Source: Gnetum montanum (lineage: Eukaryota > Streptophyta > Gnetopsida > Gnetales > Gnetaceae). Taken from it: DNA of 64,000 bases. Positions 22,401-34,876 of this stretch are shown piece after piece (position 1 is the stretch's first letter; each line of letters begins with the position of its first letter). The DNA lies in contig MNCI01025574.1 of assembly GCA_015680685.1 (NCBI GenBank), positions 107,349 through 171,348 of the forward strand, given 5' to 3'. The translations under genes were made by a program, and so were the position numbers. Below the pieces are notes generated by a model. It did not search any database, was not told the DNA's origin, and worked only from the letters and a program-made list of their open reading frames with translations.

Positions 22401-23334
22401 CTTTGAATGTCTCAAGACCAAATGATGTCTCAAGACCGAATGATGTCTTTCACATAACAACCACCATTCCACAAGGAGAGAAAAAAAAAGGAAATAGAAA
22501 GTGTAAGAGAGATCCTTAGTTAGAGAAAACCTTCAAGCATAGGTGCATGTTGTTCAAGTCCCATAACCAATGCTTGTAGCCTATTTATTTTTCCAAGGGG
22601 TATGCTTTGAATTCCCATTATTTTATTTTTTTAGATGGAAACCATACCATGTGAGGGCTTATTCATGTCAAAGGGGTGTGCTTTGAATTTCCATCATTCT
22701 TTTTGGATGAGAACCACACCATGCAATGATGTTATTTGACTTCCTATTAGTGGTTGGTATGGAATGACAAGAAGTTCGTGAAAAACACTCAAGTACTCAA
22801 GCAAGTAGAAAAGTACAAAGAGTAACAAGTCCTCTTGAAGTCACATCCTTCAAAAATATTTTAATCCTTCCTAATTTTGAAACTACCAAGGTCACCAATT
22901 GTGTAATAGTTTCTTAATGAAAGGAACCTCAAATTTCTAGAACAAGGAAAACCATAGAGTTCTTTGGATGGGTAGATGATGTGGACTCACTACTTGTTCC
23001 ATGAAAAATAAACCATGTCAAAACCATTAGACATCAGAATTCAAAAACATAAACCAGACATCAACAATCACACATTAAGCACAAACCATCATTAGTAAAT
23101 AGCAACAGTGGCACCGTGGCTTGTGACAATAAAGTAATTTTATGAGAAAGAATAAGAAAATATCACACTTGAATAAAACAAAACAAAGTAAAAGTGTAAA
23201 ATAGTCAAAAAGGTTTAAAAGTACTAAAATGGTGTAAAATTAGAAACATTAAAAAATCAAGAATTTGTAAAATAAATAATTTGCAAAAATAAAAAACATG
23301 GAAAATAAAAGGTAGACAAACCAAGAGCCAATTT
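22401..23334. other. E2 spacer between integrase and aORF
   Basis: No coding region. It holds A-rich runs, and matches the post-integrase block of E1, E3 and E4, for example the CTTGAAGTCACA segment near 22833-22844 against the one at about 53411 in E4. Confidence 0.5.
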
Positions 23335-24470
23335 TATGATTAGCATAGATGGCCATCTTCCTACAACTAAGTTGGAAGGAGGAGATCCAAAAAATAGAAC
23401 ATGATTGTCCATCCATTGAGGTAATAGTTACACTGGCCTATCTTGGTTCTAGAAAAGGCTTTACTTATTCGATATTGATCAATTGCTTTTTATTCGGGCT
23501 ATCAAGCTTGTAGATTATCATGGTCCTAGAGGGAAAGGCTTAATCGATTATATAAGGTCCCTCTCATAATGTTTAGAATTTGGTCTTTTGGGGTACATGT
23601 GTTGGGTTTTAGTAGAGAACCTTATATCCTAGTTGAAGTTTTACTTTCCTAATTCTAAGGTCATGACATTGCTTGCTAACTGCCTTGTTCATCTCATTCA
23701 AGAATAGGGTCATTAATTAATTTCATCTAACATGTTCAAGTTGATTAATCTTTCTTTCTATGCTAGACTTAGGTCAAGGTTTAAATCACAAGCCTTTGAG
23801 AGTGTACGAAGCTCAAATGGGATCAAGAGAATTGGAAGTTTTCCATACACTAACTCATAGAAAGAATATCCAATAGAAAGTTTCCAAGTTAAACAATAAG
23901 CCTAGAGAGCATCGTTAAGCTTTGTACTCTGATCCTTCCTATATTTTCTAATGGTCCATATTAGTATTTTCATAATCTCTCAATTGGTTACCTCTACTTA
24001 ACCATTGGCTTGGGGGTGGTAAGGTGTTGTTAATTTATGTTCTACCTCCAAGAATTGCATTAATTTTCTAAATGTGGCACTTGTGAAATGAGTTCCATTA
24101 TCAAAAATTAGTGAACATGGCATCCAAAACCTAATCATGATATTTTGTTTTATAAATTTGGCAGCAATGGATGATGTACAATCAATAAAAACTACTTCTT
24201 CTGCCCATTTTGTGCAGTAGTCAGCTGCTACTATAATATATGTCTTTCCATTGGACATGGATGTGATGGGACTCATGAAGTCAACACCCCATATGTCGAA
24301 AGGCTCTAGTGGTTGAATCCACTATTGAGGATCTTCCATGCAAGTGATCATCCCCCCATCACATTGATAACGTTCACAAGACTTAATGAACTAGTGGGCA
24401 TCCATAAAGGTTGTAGGTCAATAGTATCCTGCCATCAAGATTTTTATGGCTATGCATCTCCTTGTATAGT
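23335..24470 (-). pseudogene. E2 integrase (broken)
   Basis: The minus-strand core is well preserved. FDIWGVDFMSPI carries the first catalytic Asp (24280-24282), SLIFDNGTHF the second (24100-24102), and PYHPQANG-stop-VEVTN the Glu (23992-23994). The zinc-binding front has CERYQC instead of CENCQC, so one zinc Cys is lost. The C-terminal part (LNDAL-AY--TWKLS-GYS-YELVYGKLP) runs to about 23340 with many stops. The enzyme would insert the cDNA. All three acidic residues remain although the frame is dead, unlike E3. Confidence 0.85.
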
Positions 24471-24499
24471 GGCCTCTACAAGGCCCTTCATTAGCATCC

Positions 24500-25110
24500 T
24501 GCAGAATGCATAGTTGATCTCTTTAAAGGGCATACCAATGGATCAGGCCATTGGCACACACCTTGTAAAGGTATTTGCTGATTTCCATGAAGTATTTGGC
24601 CCAATGAAGAAATTGTTGCTTCTTCCTAAAATCCAAGTATTGTGGCATCTCTTGAGTGAGAAGATATGTGAGGATCCAATTATACCATGTTTCTCTTGCA
24701 GGCATTTGTTCATTTATTTCTCCTATAAAGAGGAGTTCATTTGGAAACTAATCAGAGAGTAGGCTCTCCTTCTCTTTATTATCCCATATTAAGTGAGAAA
24801 AATGGTTAGTGACCACATTCTTAGTCCCTTTTTGATCTACCATAGTAAGATCAAATTCCTGCAAGATCACAAGCCAACATATAACCGAAGGGCTCACTAT
24901 TGGCTTATTCATGAGAAAATGAATTGCATTTTTGTTTGTATGCACAAATACTTTGTAATGAAGCACATAGTGCCTAAAATTTGCTAGCGCATACACCACT
25001 AGCATTAACGCTTTCTCCAGGGTGGTGTAATTTAACTGTGCACCCACAATGCTTTAACTCATGTAGTGGATATAGTATGGATGTTTATTATCATCCATAT
25101 ATGTGATCAC
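24500..25110 (-). pseudogene. E2 RNase H region (broken)
   Basis: The open segment 24748-25047 reads LNYTTLEKALMLVVYALANF, then a T-N-K-N-A-IHFLMNKP block (canonical YTDHAAI-YLL), then LQEFDLTMVDQKGTKNVVTN, the end of the Ty3-type RNase H. Downstream it joins the HHCC region of integrase. The Asp of the canonical TDH motif is Asn. Confidence 0.8.
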
Positions 25111-25119
25111 TGCTCCCAG

Positions 25120-26180
25120 AGCATAGTTAGATGCATCTGTCATAATATGGAAAGGTTTGGACCAGTCTGGTGCTCATAGGATTAGTGTTTCTATGAGTTT
25201 CTCCTTTAATTGTTGAAATGCATGTTCACACTCCTTGGTCAAGATGAAGGATGCATCTTTCTTTGTAAGCTCTAACAATGGCTTTACAATCTTAGAGAAA
25301 TTCTCTATAAATCATTGGTAGTAACCAATGTGTCCAAGGAATGATCAAATATCTTTAACGATCCTTGATTGGAATATTATTCTTTGGATGACCTTTATCT
25401 TTTCTAAGTCTACCTCAATCCCTTTCTGCAAAATTTTGTGCCCTAGCACAATGCCTTCTTGGACCATGAGATAGCTCTTTTGCCAGTTGAACCATAGGTT
25501 ATCTCTACACATCTCTTCAATACTTACTCAAGCTAGTATAAGGCCTGCTCAAAGGTAGCTTCATAGGTGGAGAACTCATCCATGAAGACTTCAACACTAC
25601 TACCGATTTGTTGTTGAAAGATACTAAGGACCAAGTATTAAAATGTTTTTGGGACATTACATAGGTCAAATGAAATTTTACAATATGCAAAAGTCCCCTA
25701 GGGATTCATGAATGTTGTCTTGGCCTAATCTTCAAGTGCAATTTGGATTTGGTTATAACCACTATAACCATCCAAGAAGCTATAATAACAATGCCTATAT
25801 ATGGTGTCTAATACTTGATCCACAAATGACAAAGGAAAGTGATCTTTAAATGTTGCNNNNNNNNNNNNNNNNNNNNNNNNNNNNNNNNNNNNNNNNNNNN
25901 NNNNNNNNNNNNNNNNNNNNNNNNNNNNNNNNNNNNNNNNNNNNNNNNNNNNNNNNNNNNNNNNNNNNNNNNNNNNNNNNNNNNNNNNNNNNNNNNNNNN
26001 NNNNNNNNNNNNNNNNNNNNNNNNNNNNNNNNNNNNNNNNNNNNNNNNNNNNNNNNNNNNNNNNNNNNNNNNCAAAGAGTTGGGAATGAACTTGTTCAAT
26101 TTTATCCATGCCTTCAACATACGCACAAGTTAAATTCTCAGTTGGTTCCGTGCATATTGTGCTACTATCAAAATCAACTA
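25120..26180 (-). pseudogene. E2 reverse transcriptase (broken, contains an N gap)
   Basis: Minus-strand motifs are DHFPLSFVDQVLD, CYYSFLDGYSGYNQIQI, FDLCNVPKTF, and the catalytic box VFMDEFS (about 25568-25590) in place of VFVDDFS. The KKGG-WR-CIDFR start falls in or beside the unsequenced stretch. Stops interrupt the frame. ORFs made of X residues here are artefacts of the N run. Confidence 0.82.
25857..26072. other. Assembly gap (216 N)
   Basis: Continuous N run inside the RT of E2. The size may be an estimate. Confidence 0.99.
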
Positions 26181-26888
26181 TTAGCCACTAGGTGCCCTCT
26201 TACTTTGTGGTTGCTGCATACAGACACTATTGAATATTAATTTCTTGTGCACATTGATTGCACATCTTAATGTATGTGCTTTTGATAGATCAAATCTTTT
26301 GCACACAATTGCATCCATTGTTGTTGTACGCGATGTACGGAATATGCTTTTTCTTAATTTTCCTAGCTCATTTTTGTTACATATTTTTAAAGATAGGTTA
26401 CTTATAACAATTCGTGTATTGACCATGCTTAACCAAGCTCTTCCCATAATGATGGGGAAGTGATTTTTTTAGTTTTCCATCTTGATTACCAAGAAATTAG
26501 TAGGGTAGGACCACCCATAAACTATGGTCACAATGTCCTCTACTAATCCCAAAGGGATAGTAATTGATTGATCTACTAATTACAAATGAATATTGCTCTT
26601 CTTGAGAGGTGGTAGGTTCCAAGCCTTATACATGTCATGGGAGATGAGGTTAACTTTAGAACTAGAGTTAAGAAGAGCCTTGCATGGCTCATGTCCAGTG
26701 ATCTATAGATAGATGAGTGGACTTCCTAGATTAGATCTTTTCATACGAAGATTACCAGCCTTGATCCAATTAGAAACAACATGAGTTAGCATTACAATAT
26801 GGATCCTAGGTGGTGCTTGTTTTGAAGGACACTCGAAGGTATTTGATGTAGAGGATGAGGGTGATGGACATGTAGGATGATCAGCCAA
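26181..26888 (-). pseudogene. E2 aspartic protease region (broken)
   Basis: The minus strand gives THVVSNWIKAGNLRMKRSNL, then CKALLNSSSKVNLIS where E3 and E4 have ALLDLGS-VN, so the catalytic Asp is Asn and the triad is lost. Next come IPLGLVEDIVT, the FPIIMGRAWLS motif typical of this protease, and NLSLKI. The ~80-residue block is conserved across E2, E3 and E4. Confidence 0.8.
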
Positions 26889-26899
26889 AGTAGGTTGTG

Positions 26900-29300
26900 A
26901 GGGCTAGAGAGGACTACTAGGCTAGAAGAAAGGTATTTTCTTTAATCAATTATTTAGACCACTTGGTTGAAAAACTAGTTATGAGTGTATAGCCATTGTA
27001 GCATTTTGTTGTTGTGGTTGTGGAGGAATCTTACCTTGCATAGATGAAGTAGCAGGTAATTGGGTTGAAGGTGGAGGTGTAGGTGCAGAGGGATGTGGAG
27101 GATGATAAGGATATGGATATGGGTGTTTCCCTAGAGTAGATGACAAATGTGTTCAATGGTACTCTAGAGGATAATAGTGATGCTAAAAAGATGTATGACT
27201 TGCAAAACTTCTAGGGGAGACGGATTACTGAACATAGTACCCATATGGATTTGGTTGCCTATAAGGGTATTATTGCCTTGGTGGTGGCATTCCCCATGAT
27301 TGTGGTTGGTACCATTGTTGGTATTGTTCATAAGGTTGTGGAGGAGTTCCACTTGGGTAGTAAGCTTGTTGTTGCTAGTGGAACTGTTTTGGACTACCTT
27401 GAGGGTAAGGTAATCATCTTGGATCTTGCCTATGTGCTAGGCAAGGATTCAGTGTGTACACTCCAAACTCTTGTAAGTGTAACACCATAGGGCAACATTC
27501 CTTTGGATGTTTGTACTAACAAATTTCACATTCAGTTTCATAGTCAGAGTCAGACTCCACAACTTCTTCTACTACAGTAGCTTTGCCCTTACCTCTTTGG
27601 TAGTTACATTTTGCTTCTTTTCATCTCCTATGATTACAATCAGTATTTTGCTCTTTGGATTCTTCAGCAATCTTGAAAGAAGTTTGAAACTTTTCATCCA
27701 AAGAGTCCCATAACTTGTCAACCTCGGCCAAAATATTAGAAATAGATTTTTGAATGGGCAAGGTTTTTCTATTCACCACTTCATCATGTGGTGATTTCTC
27801 CTCATCACAAATACGGACCTCTCATTTTCTGATGGATGAGTCTCTTTTATACTCTTTAGAACTTTTCCTCTTTCATAGCTCACCTTCTTCTTTTTCTACC
27901 TACTTAATTAGCCTTTGGATCTAATGAGCTCTCAGTTCAGACAATATTTCTTGGGAATACACCCCAAGGGTTCTTCTAGTTTCTACTCTAAGCCCATCTA
28001 TGATATGGTGAAGTTGTTCCCTCTGAGAATAACCATGGCTAGGGCATCGGTGTAAGAGTGAATAATATCAACCCATGGTGACATTCAAGGGTTCATGTGT
28101 TCCTTGTTTCTAGCCTTAGATTTTCCTTCTTAGATTAGACACTTTGGAGTATGTCTAGTATTTGTCATTGAATAGTTCTAACATGGTACTTCATTTGTGG
28201 ATAGATTTCAACTCTAAAGACTGGTATCAACTTTTAGCTTCCTTGATGAGTGTCCTTGGGAAAAGTTTGAGTTTCTACTAGTCATTCTCTATGTTCTATA
28301 AGGCATAGGCATCTTGAAAAGCTTGCAGATGTCTTTGTGGATAAGAGTTGTATCCCTCTTCAAATCCTAGGATATTGTTCTTATCTAGGCACTTGATCCA
28401 ACTATCTTTCATATACCTAGTTGGGATTTTAACTGCCTCTACAATGTTGAGCATGCTTTGAGTTGCCAATAGAGGTTCATCATCATCACTTCATTGATGA
28501 TGTCGATGATGGTTTTGGCCATCCCTTCAATTTTGGTGACCTTCATGATCATTATTATCTTGGCGATCACCTTCATCACAGTTGTTTCGATGGGAGCTTC
28601 CATGAGAACCATCAAATGAAGAGGAATGTTCAGAATTAGATCAAGAGGATGAAGAGGAAGGTGGACCACTACCATGGTGTCCACCGCCACTCTTACATTT
28701 ATTATGATCTCCATCCTTAGTTCCCTAATTGTTGAAATATTTACCCAAGTCCCTACCTTGACTATCACTTTTTCCTGAACCTAATTTATGAATAGTGGAT
28801 TACAGGTTTAGGTTCACATCCTCATATCAATAGTAAGGGGCGGAGAATCTTCATATTGAGAACCTTTAATAGGAGGATCCTCAATGTCATCTTGCTTTAG
28901 TAGGAACAAGGGATTGGTGTGATGTTTTTCCTTTGTAGCTTCATAGAGTTTCTCCTAACATTGATCTTGTTTGGGTTGTGTTTTAGTGGAATAGTAGTTT
29001 TGAATGCCATATCCATACATAACGTACTCTTCATGAAGATCTAAGATGCTCAACTTATTAAGAGTTTTAAATAGCATCCTAGGCATAGATTTATTAGGAG
29101 ATAAGATGATGTTGCCCTTCATATCACGCCATCTCATCTATTCATCTTGATGTAGGATGAAGGTGAAATTCGGCACAAACTCATTTGGATGAGTGTATAC
29201 CACTTTTCACTCTTGTGAAACCAGTGGTTTGGTATCCTCGTGCTTGCAAGAAGAAGAAGACATGTTGCAAAAAAAAAAAATACAAAATAAAATTATCAAT
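26900..29300 (-). pseudogene. E2 gag (Athila-like), broken
   Basis: Minus-strand translation with stops gives the Retrotrans_gag core (IKEAKS-YQSLEL, STMLELFNDKY, SKVSNLRRKI, LLHRCPSHGYSQREQLHHII), the block EKEEGELWKRKSSKEYKRD, and a knuckle at 27492-27530 reading CEIC-stop-YKHPKECC. The upstream part (28440-28770) is a His/Asp/Arg-rich linker, which in the wrong frame gives the misleading Ile/Val-rich 109-residue ORF. The N-terminus (28955-29137) has an MPRMLFKTLNKLSILDLHEE-type start region. Confidence 0.78.
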
Positions 29301-29409
29301 GTGCTTCTATCATTCTATGTATAGTGAAAATGATATTGACCTTGAGGCCTGTACAACAATATTAATGGTATTTACTTAGACCTAAATAGTGTATGTTACA
29401 CAAACAAAG

Positions 29410-29427
29410 TCCCTAACAATGATTCCA
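29410..29427 (-). promoter_or_regulatory. E2 primer-binding site (decayed tRNA-Asp type)
   Basis: TCCCTAACAATGATTCCA on the plus strand matches the tRNA-Asp 3' end at 11 of 18 positions, and is one base from the LTR. It is recognisable mainly by its position and by the better copies in E3 and E4. Confidence 0.65.
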
Positions 29428-29428
29428 A

Positions 29429-30318
29429 TGATGAGCGATGAGGTACCCCTCTACCCAACTATACGAATCACGAAGATTTCATATGCAACTTGGTCAAATT
29501 ATATGAACTTTTTCATTTCCAGTGCACTAGCCCTTTAGGAAGTGAATCTAGCCTTAAGGTTAATTGTTGTCCTCCCAATTACACTTGTGACATTTGTTGG
29601 TATGGTTAAGTGTAACTGAGGCCTTTGATTTTTATCATTTTTATGTTTTATAGTTAGGTGCTTGAAATGCAGGTAAAAAGGAATTTCACTAACTAATCTA
29701 AATTAACTAATAATTTAACTAATCCTAACATAAGTATTCATTTCCACATCTATACACATCCTAAACCCATGTATCTATTATTGGGAAACCAAGCGCTATG
29801 CTACTGGACATACCAAGCAATAATACTACTAGGATTACCAAGAAAATACGTGTTACACTTGGAGAAGTTGTACTTATGTATTTAATCTATTTAGCTTAAT
29901 TACTTCATTAACTCAATTGCTAGAAAATATTTGTGAAATAATTGAAAACATTTAACAAATAACTAAAAACATTGAATGCATAAATAAAATAACTAATCTA
30001 TCCAAAGTGCTACAAGGTTTATGAAAAAGCTCATCTTTATTGTTGCACACACTATCGTACTCAAGTACAAAAATGCTTGAATAAATATCCATCCACTCAA
30101 TGACTCCTACTATGGGCACTCGGGGGAAAAAATTCTAATTTTCAAATGGAAAAAAATGCAAGAGCTCTGCTGCAACTACAATTTCTAATTACCATAAATG
30201 TGGTTACAAGAATGTTTTTATAGTTGACACATGATACTATGCAATGAGGCCTTGTCGACACATGGTAAGATGTGTCAACTAGGCCTCATCAACATAGCCA
30301 ACTTTATGTAACTCATCA
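29429..30318 (-). repeat. E2 5' LTR
   Basis: 890 bp, starting TGATGAGCGATGAGGTACCC and ending GTAACTCATCA, with the repeated GGNTTACCAAR motif (about 29780-29850) and U3 AGGCCT motifs (30245-30290). Uninterrupted partner of 17722-19594. Confidence 0.88.
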
Positions 30319-30484
30319 ACCTTCTGGCATATTAGCCCACCTTCTTGAACGTTAGTTCACCTTACCACACATCAGCCCATCTTCCTGCACATTAATGTTT
30401 CTTGGTGAAATGGTATATGATTTTACAAGATAATTTTGTTGATCATGGCCCTGTGCGATAGCATGGGTAAGGTTGGCCACAACA
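30319..30484. repeat. E5 left terminal repeat, second part
   Basis: Continues the repeat interrupted by E2. It aligns with 31886-32051 (CTTCCTGCACATTAA, TGGTATATGATTTTA, TGATCATGGCCCT, AAGGTTGGCCACAA). Short CACCTTCYNGCACATTAG units occur as a small tandem run in both copies. Confidence 0.78.
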
Positions 30485-30891
30485 CTTAGCCTCGAAAAAA
30501 TAAATTGCATGTAAGTGCAAGGAGCAACCAAAACCATAAAATATTAAAAGGAAAATAATAAAATAAGAAAAATTTTAGGAAAATAAATTTAAAATTGAAT
30601 AATAAAACCAACTCAACCAAGTTAGGACTCAGGTAAGGATTGCCAAAATTAGAAATTCAAAAATGGAACTAGAAAATAAGGGTTATAAAAAAAAGGTTTT
30701 AGTAACAACAATTTTTAGAAAATGGGAAGCATAAAAAGGTAGAAAATAAAGGGTTTGAAAAAAAAGGTTGTTTTTTTAAAATTTAATAGGTTATAAGATA
30801 GGATTGAAAAATAAAATAGCCACAAGAAAATGGTAAGAAAAGCTAATAAACAAAAGGTGGGAGAAAGGCCCTCCTTCTAGTACCAAACAAG
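30485..30891. other. E5 internal core, noncoding
   Basis: 407 bp, very A-rich, with no ORF. A purine-rich run (AAAAGGTGGGAGAAAGG) lies near its right end at 30853-30869. Confidence 0.6.
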
Positions 30892-32051
30892 TGTTGATGC
30901 ATATATTTTGGTCACATCAACACCTGGGGAAGAAAAACTCATATTAGGAGACTATTGCCTACGGCACCTCCCTTATGGGTATGGAAACCTAAGAATAGTC
31001 ATAGTTGGAGACAACTACATGGCCTTTTGAAAATAATAAAAAAATAGGAATTTTAATTGGAATGAGTGTCTCGAATTTAAGAATAGAAAAGATAACCAAA
31101 GCACATTTTCCTTACTTCCTAGCTGCTATCGCTAGTCTATTGTAGATATTGTCACAACCAACACTGCCTGTAGCCATCGGAAGAGGGAGAGAAAGAGAAG
31201 AGGCTCAATGAAGGGACCCATTGATGCATCTCTAATGCATAGATAGAATGTGCCATGTCATTAGCATGAGAGAGGAAAAATTATCCCTATTTGGAGAACT
31301 CTATCATGGATGCATTTCTCACCAAAAATAGAATGGAAGTATAAAACCCATGACTACAACTACTGCTATCAATTGCTACAACATCATAGCACAGGGGGGA
31401 AGAGAGAGAGAGAGAGAGAGAGGACGAGCCACCATATCTCACTGATAGGTTCTAGTAGATGCATTGTTGTCTCTAATCTTATGTCTACCACCATCACAGC
31501 TTTTCCATGAAAAAGAAAAAGAAAACCACTGTCTCTTAGTTTCCTACTAAGATTGTTGACTTTTATCCATGTAGCTCTGTTGCCAGTCTATTACCAAGAA
31601 TAAGGAAATGGGACTATAGAACCTACCAATTGCGCCTATCATTTATGCATGTCAGCTATGCTGCTATCAGCCCATGAAAACAAGAGAAGAGAGAGAGAGA
31701 AAAAACCATTGTTCATTGGTTTCTCAGCACCTAGAGACTCCCATGCCCATCTATGTGTGCCTCAATGGAGAGAGACATAGTTGTTCATGAAGAGATCCTA
31801 TTTTGTTAAGGAGGTCCTTGCTCTCCCTTCCCCTTATAACATTATCTTTGTTCTCTACTTTATAGCTACCTGCTAGTGACGTTTCACCTCCCTGCACATT
31901 GGTCCACCTTCTCACATGTTAGTTTACCTTCCTGCATGTCGATCAACCTTCCTGCACATTAACATTTCTTGGTAAAATGGTATATGATTTTATAGGATAG
32001 TTTTGTTGATCATGGCCCTATGTAATAGCATGGGCAAGGTTGGCCACAATA
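30892..32051. repeat. E5 right terminal repeat
   Basis: 1160 bp, TGTTG to CAATA. It contains an (AG)n run of about 20 bp at 31402-31421. It aligns in two blocks with the two halves of the left repeat. Confidence 0.78.
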
Positions 32052-33600
32052 GATATCAAGTGCATCAAAGTCTTTATCTCTATGCCTAGCATATAATGTT
32101 TCTCTATTTGTTTGTATATCCAATTTAATAATAAATTTGCACATGTAATAGCTCTTAACCACATGTTGACCTTATCCATACAATATCAATGTTAGATTCC
32201 ACATCAATTATTGTTTATTAGTTATCATAATAAAAAAAGAATTAATGTGTTGCAAACTTTAATTCTAACCAAACTTTTCACAATAGAAGGAATGATCCTT
32301 TTAAACAATTTTATACAAAAAGAACTTCAATTAAAATTAATGAATGTATGGGAAATGCCTATATTGAGGCTTATATTGAGGTTATAAAAAGAAACAAAAG
32401 GACCATAAAGAAATATGAGAGGTGTTTACTTCAACCACATTATCTTTACAATACAAAAAGAGATGCAATATTAGTACACCATAATATGCAATCAAATCTC
32501 TTCTCAAAGTGAAGTTTTCATTTTGTTCTTTTAAAAGATTAATAAAGCCAATCATAAACATTATTCCAAATACATCTTCATTTAAAATCTATGTTACTCT
32601 ATTTTTAAACATTGACAAGGCTTGATTGAGATCACAAGAAATCTATAAATGGTACACATAACAAACTAATTGTAAACATTGAAGGGAACAAAAATATCAA
32701 TTGCAAAGTTTACTTGTGTATGTTGTTGTATTCAATAAATAAAAATTGTAAAATACATATGTTACAAGAAAAGAAACCCATGTTGCCACAGTGAAAGAAG
32801 TAATATTTTTATGTATAATCAAATGATAAAATAATAAACAATTAAGTACATACATGCATTGCAATCCCTTAAAGGACATGTGTAGAATTTATATATGAAC
32901 AAAAAGTAAAAGACACACCCTTATATCATAATCCCTTATGAAATAGGCACAATGTTGAAATCTAACACACATGCAATCTCTTTCATGATAAGTGTATCAA
33001 CCTTACATGAAAGCAAATAAGTGACTTCTTAGTTGCATCCTCAATGGGCAAACATCATATCGTATGAATACAACCTCCTTAGATAATGTTGAATCATCGT
33101 AGCTCTACACAATTAATGAATCATCAGTTAGAGCCATAGTGTTCATTGTGCTACATGGGGTCTTGAGAAGGTTGGTAGATGAGCTAAAGCTTAACCTCTT
33201 TTAGTGGCTATGCTTCAGCTTGAACCAGGTCATTAACTTAAGAAATGAAAACCTTACGATCATGTTCACATGATTAACTACTTAAATTTTATTTAATAAA
33301 TAATAATAATGATTTAAAAGAATTAATTAATTAATTATATGTCATTTAGCTCATATGTTTTACATTCTTAATATTTAATAAATACTAAAATAAAAAGAAT
33401 AAATGGAAAATCATGAACTATATTCACTACACTAACACTTAACTTCATGTAGATCAAATATTTCTTACAATCAATTCATTGTGTATACCATTGATAAACA
33501 TCTTGTGATCTCAGCCAAGGAATCCTTATCTATGAATTATTTTATTTACTTGTACATTCACAACTTTTAGTTTCTTAGTCATTGATTTTGGAGTAAATAA
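32052..33600. other. AT-rich intergenic sequence
   Basis: No gene, RNA gene, LTR pair or recognisable TE domain seen. The 60-codon minus-strand ORF at 32697-32879 has no motif. Confidence 0.5.
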
Positions 33601-33842
33601 AGGATAGAAGAAATTATGATTGAGTTGGATAATAATAATAGATTAAAGAAGAAGCTCATGTGGTCTAAATCACTTTCAAAAACATAGTGAGTGAAGCAAC
33701 ACCTCCTATTATGATGATCTTTTATCAAGACAAACTAGGATAATGGCATAATGCATATGAATGATTTTCCTAAGAACTTAGGGAAGCTACACCTACTGCT
33801 TTTTGAGAGGGCTTTATTTAATCAAGGTTTCATTGAGGATTT

Positions 33843-34352
33843 TTGATAAACTTTGAACCCATGTTACCTCAACAATTAGAGTATGAGGTTCATAAGAAGC
33901 AAAAGCTTCATGATATGATTACAAAGCAAGAATACAAGTGCATAAGCTTTACTTATGATAGCCTAAAGAGCTCCATCATCCCTCATTTATTTCATCCTCA
34001 TTTGGATGGATATGTTGATGATTTAAATAAATTATTATTTTCATGGACCTGCCAAGATGAAATTCAGGAAGTAGTTTGCATCCCACCTAAAACCATTAAG
34101 AAGAGAAAGGTTTAAAAATTTGGTGTAACTAACATTTCCATATTCAATGGATAGTTGAATGACGATCTATAGCTTTGAGTTGCAAGGAATGAATAGTGAG
34201 TAATAGCTCATCTTTTCCCCCCACATACTCACTAATCAAGCCAAAACATGGTATCAACCTCTTTCACCTAATTTCATCCCTTCTTGGATATACATGTTAA
34301 AAGATTTGAATGTTAGGTTTTAATCTTATACTTGACTTGCAAAACTTAGAAC
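33843..34352 (+). pseudogene. Probable Ty3/gypsy gag fragment
   Basis: A 90-codon open segment (33843-34115, basic at its end) is followed by a stop-ridden frame. The recognisable Gag core is at 34230-34340: QAKTWYQPLSPNFIPSWIYM and LKDLNVRF, matching the A--WY--L-P--I-SW--L---F pattern. The 90-codon part alone is unrecognised. The segment ends at the single N at 34353. Its lineage differs from E1-E4. Confidence 0.55.
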
Positions 34353-34670
34353 NAATTAGAAGGTTAAATCTTACATTCAACCTTTTTTCACATCCTTCTA
34401 ACATTAAAAATATATGTTGCCTTCCTTTACACTACCATGGTTATGTGATTCATCTTCTGATCTAACCAAAACATCCATCATAAATACAACTTGGAACTAT
34501 GACCTGTAGTGAATATTTTTCATATCCACTCTTTCATGGATTTTTTGTTGTAGTTCTTCTATCAAGTGCATTAATTTTTCTTGTTTGTTAAACCCTTTAA
34601 TTTGAGCTTGACTAAGTATGTAATTATATTGCTCTCTGGTCACATCTAAATAATGATTCATGGGTAGTTN
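34353..34670. other. 316-bp segment bounded by single Ns
   Basis: Single N bases stand at 34353 and 34670. The segment between has a plus-strand AT-rich sequence and an open minus-strand frame (Gln/Lys/Glu-rich, LMHLIEELQQKIHERV) facing the gag fragment upstream. A mis-placed or inverted contig piece is possible. Confidence 0.4.
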
Positions 34671-34876
34671 GTTCATCAATGTCCATCACAACTCATCCTA
34701 AATTTACAAGGTCGAATTTCAAATAGGAAGGAAAAATCCAATTTTTTAATTAATGTAATATACTACCCTCAATTTTTATCATCATACACTATTAGGTAGT
34801 ACCATCATAATCTTGCTTCTCACAACTAAAAGTCATCTTGTAAACTAAAGTATTTTCACAAGAAAAATAAGAATAT

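Larger units (their letters stand above)
17722..30318 (-). mobile_element. E2: Athila/Tat-like LTR retrotransposon with gag, pol and aORF (decayed)
   Basis: Bounded by a perfect ACCTT duplication (17717-17721 and 30319-30323) and inserted into the left repeat of E5. LTRs are 17722-19594 (enlarged by S copy B) and 29429-30318. Along the minus strand: 5' LTR, PBS, gag, PR, RT, RNase H, IN, spacer, aORF, PPT, 3' LTR. This is the most complete member of the lineage here. Every ORF has stops or shifts, and 216 bp of RT are unsequenced. Most stops are TAG/TAA at Gln or Trp positions, as expected from C-to-T decay. Confidence 0.92.
16727..32051. mobile_element. E5: short non-autonomous LTR-like element, split by E2
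   Basis: Two direct repeats flank a ~407-bp noncoding core. The left copy is 16727-17721 plus 30319-30484 (about 1.15 kb once E2 is removed); the right copy is 30892-32051 (1.16 kb). Ends are TGTTG...CAACA on the left copy and TGTTG...CAATA on the right. Next to the right copy, on the minus strand, TGGTACTAGAAGGA loosely resembles an initiator-tRNA-Met PBS, so minus orientation is possible. No protein is encoded and no target-site duplication is recognisable. It is larger than a typical TRIM in its repeats and shorter than a LARD in its core. Confidence 0.7.

Noticed and set aside
25725-26240. ORFs made mostly of X
   Set aside because: Products of translating the 216-bp N run. Only the RT motif at the edge on the minus strand is real.
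28439-28768. 109-codon Ile/Val/Met-rich minus-strand ORF as a membrane protein
   Set aside because: Out-of-frame reading of the His/Asp/Arg-rich linker of E2 gag; the correct frame continues into the Gag core.
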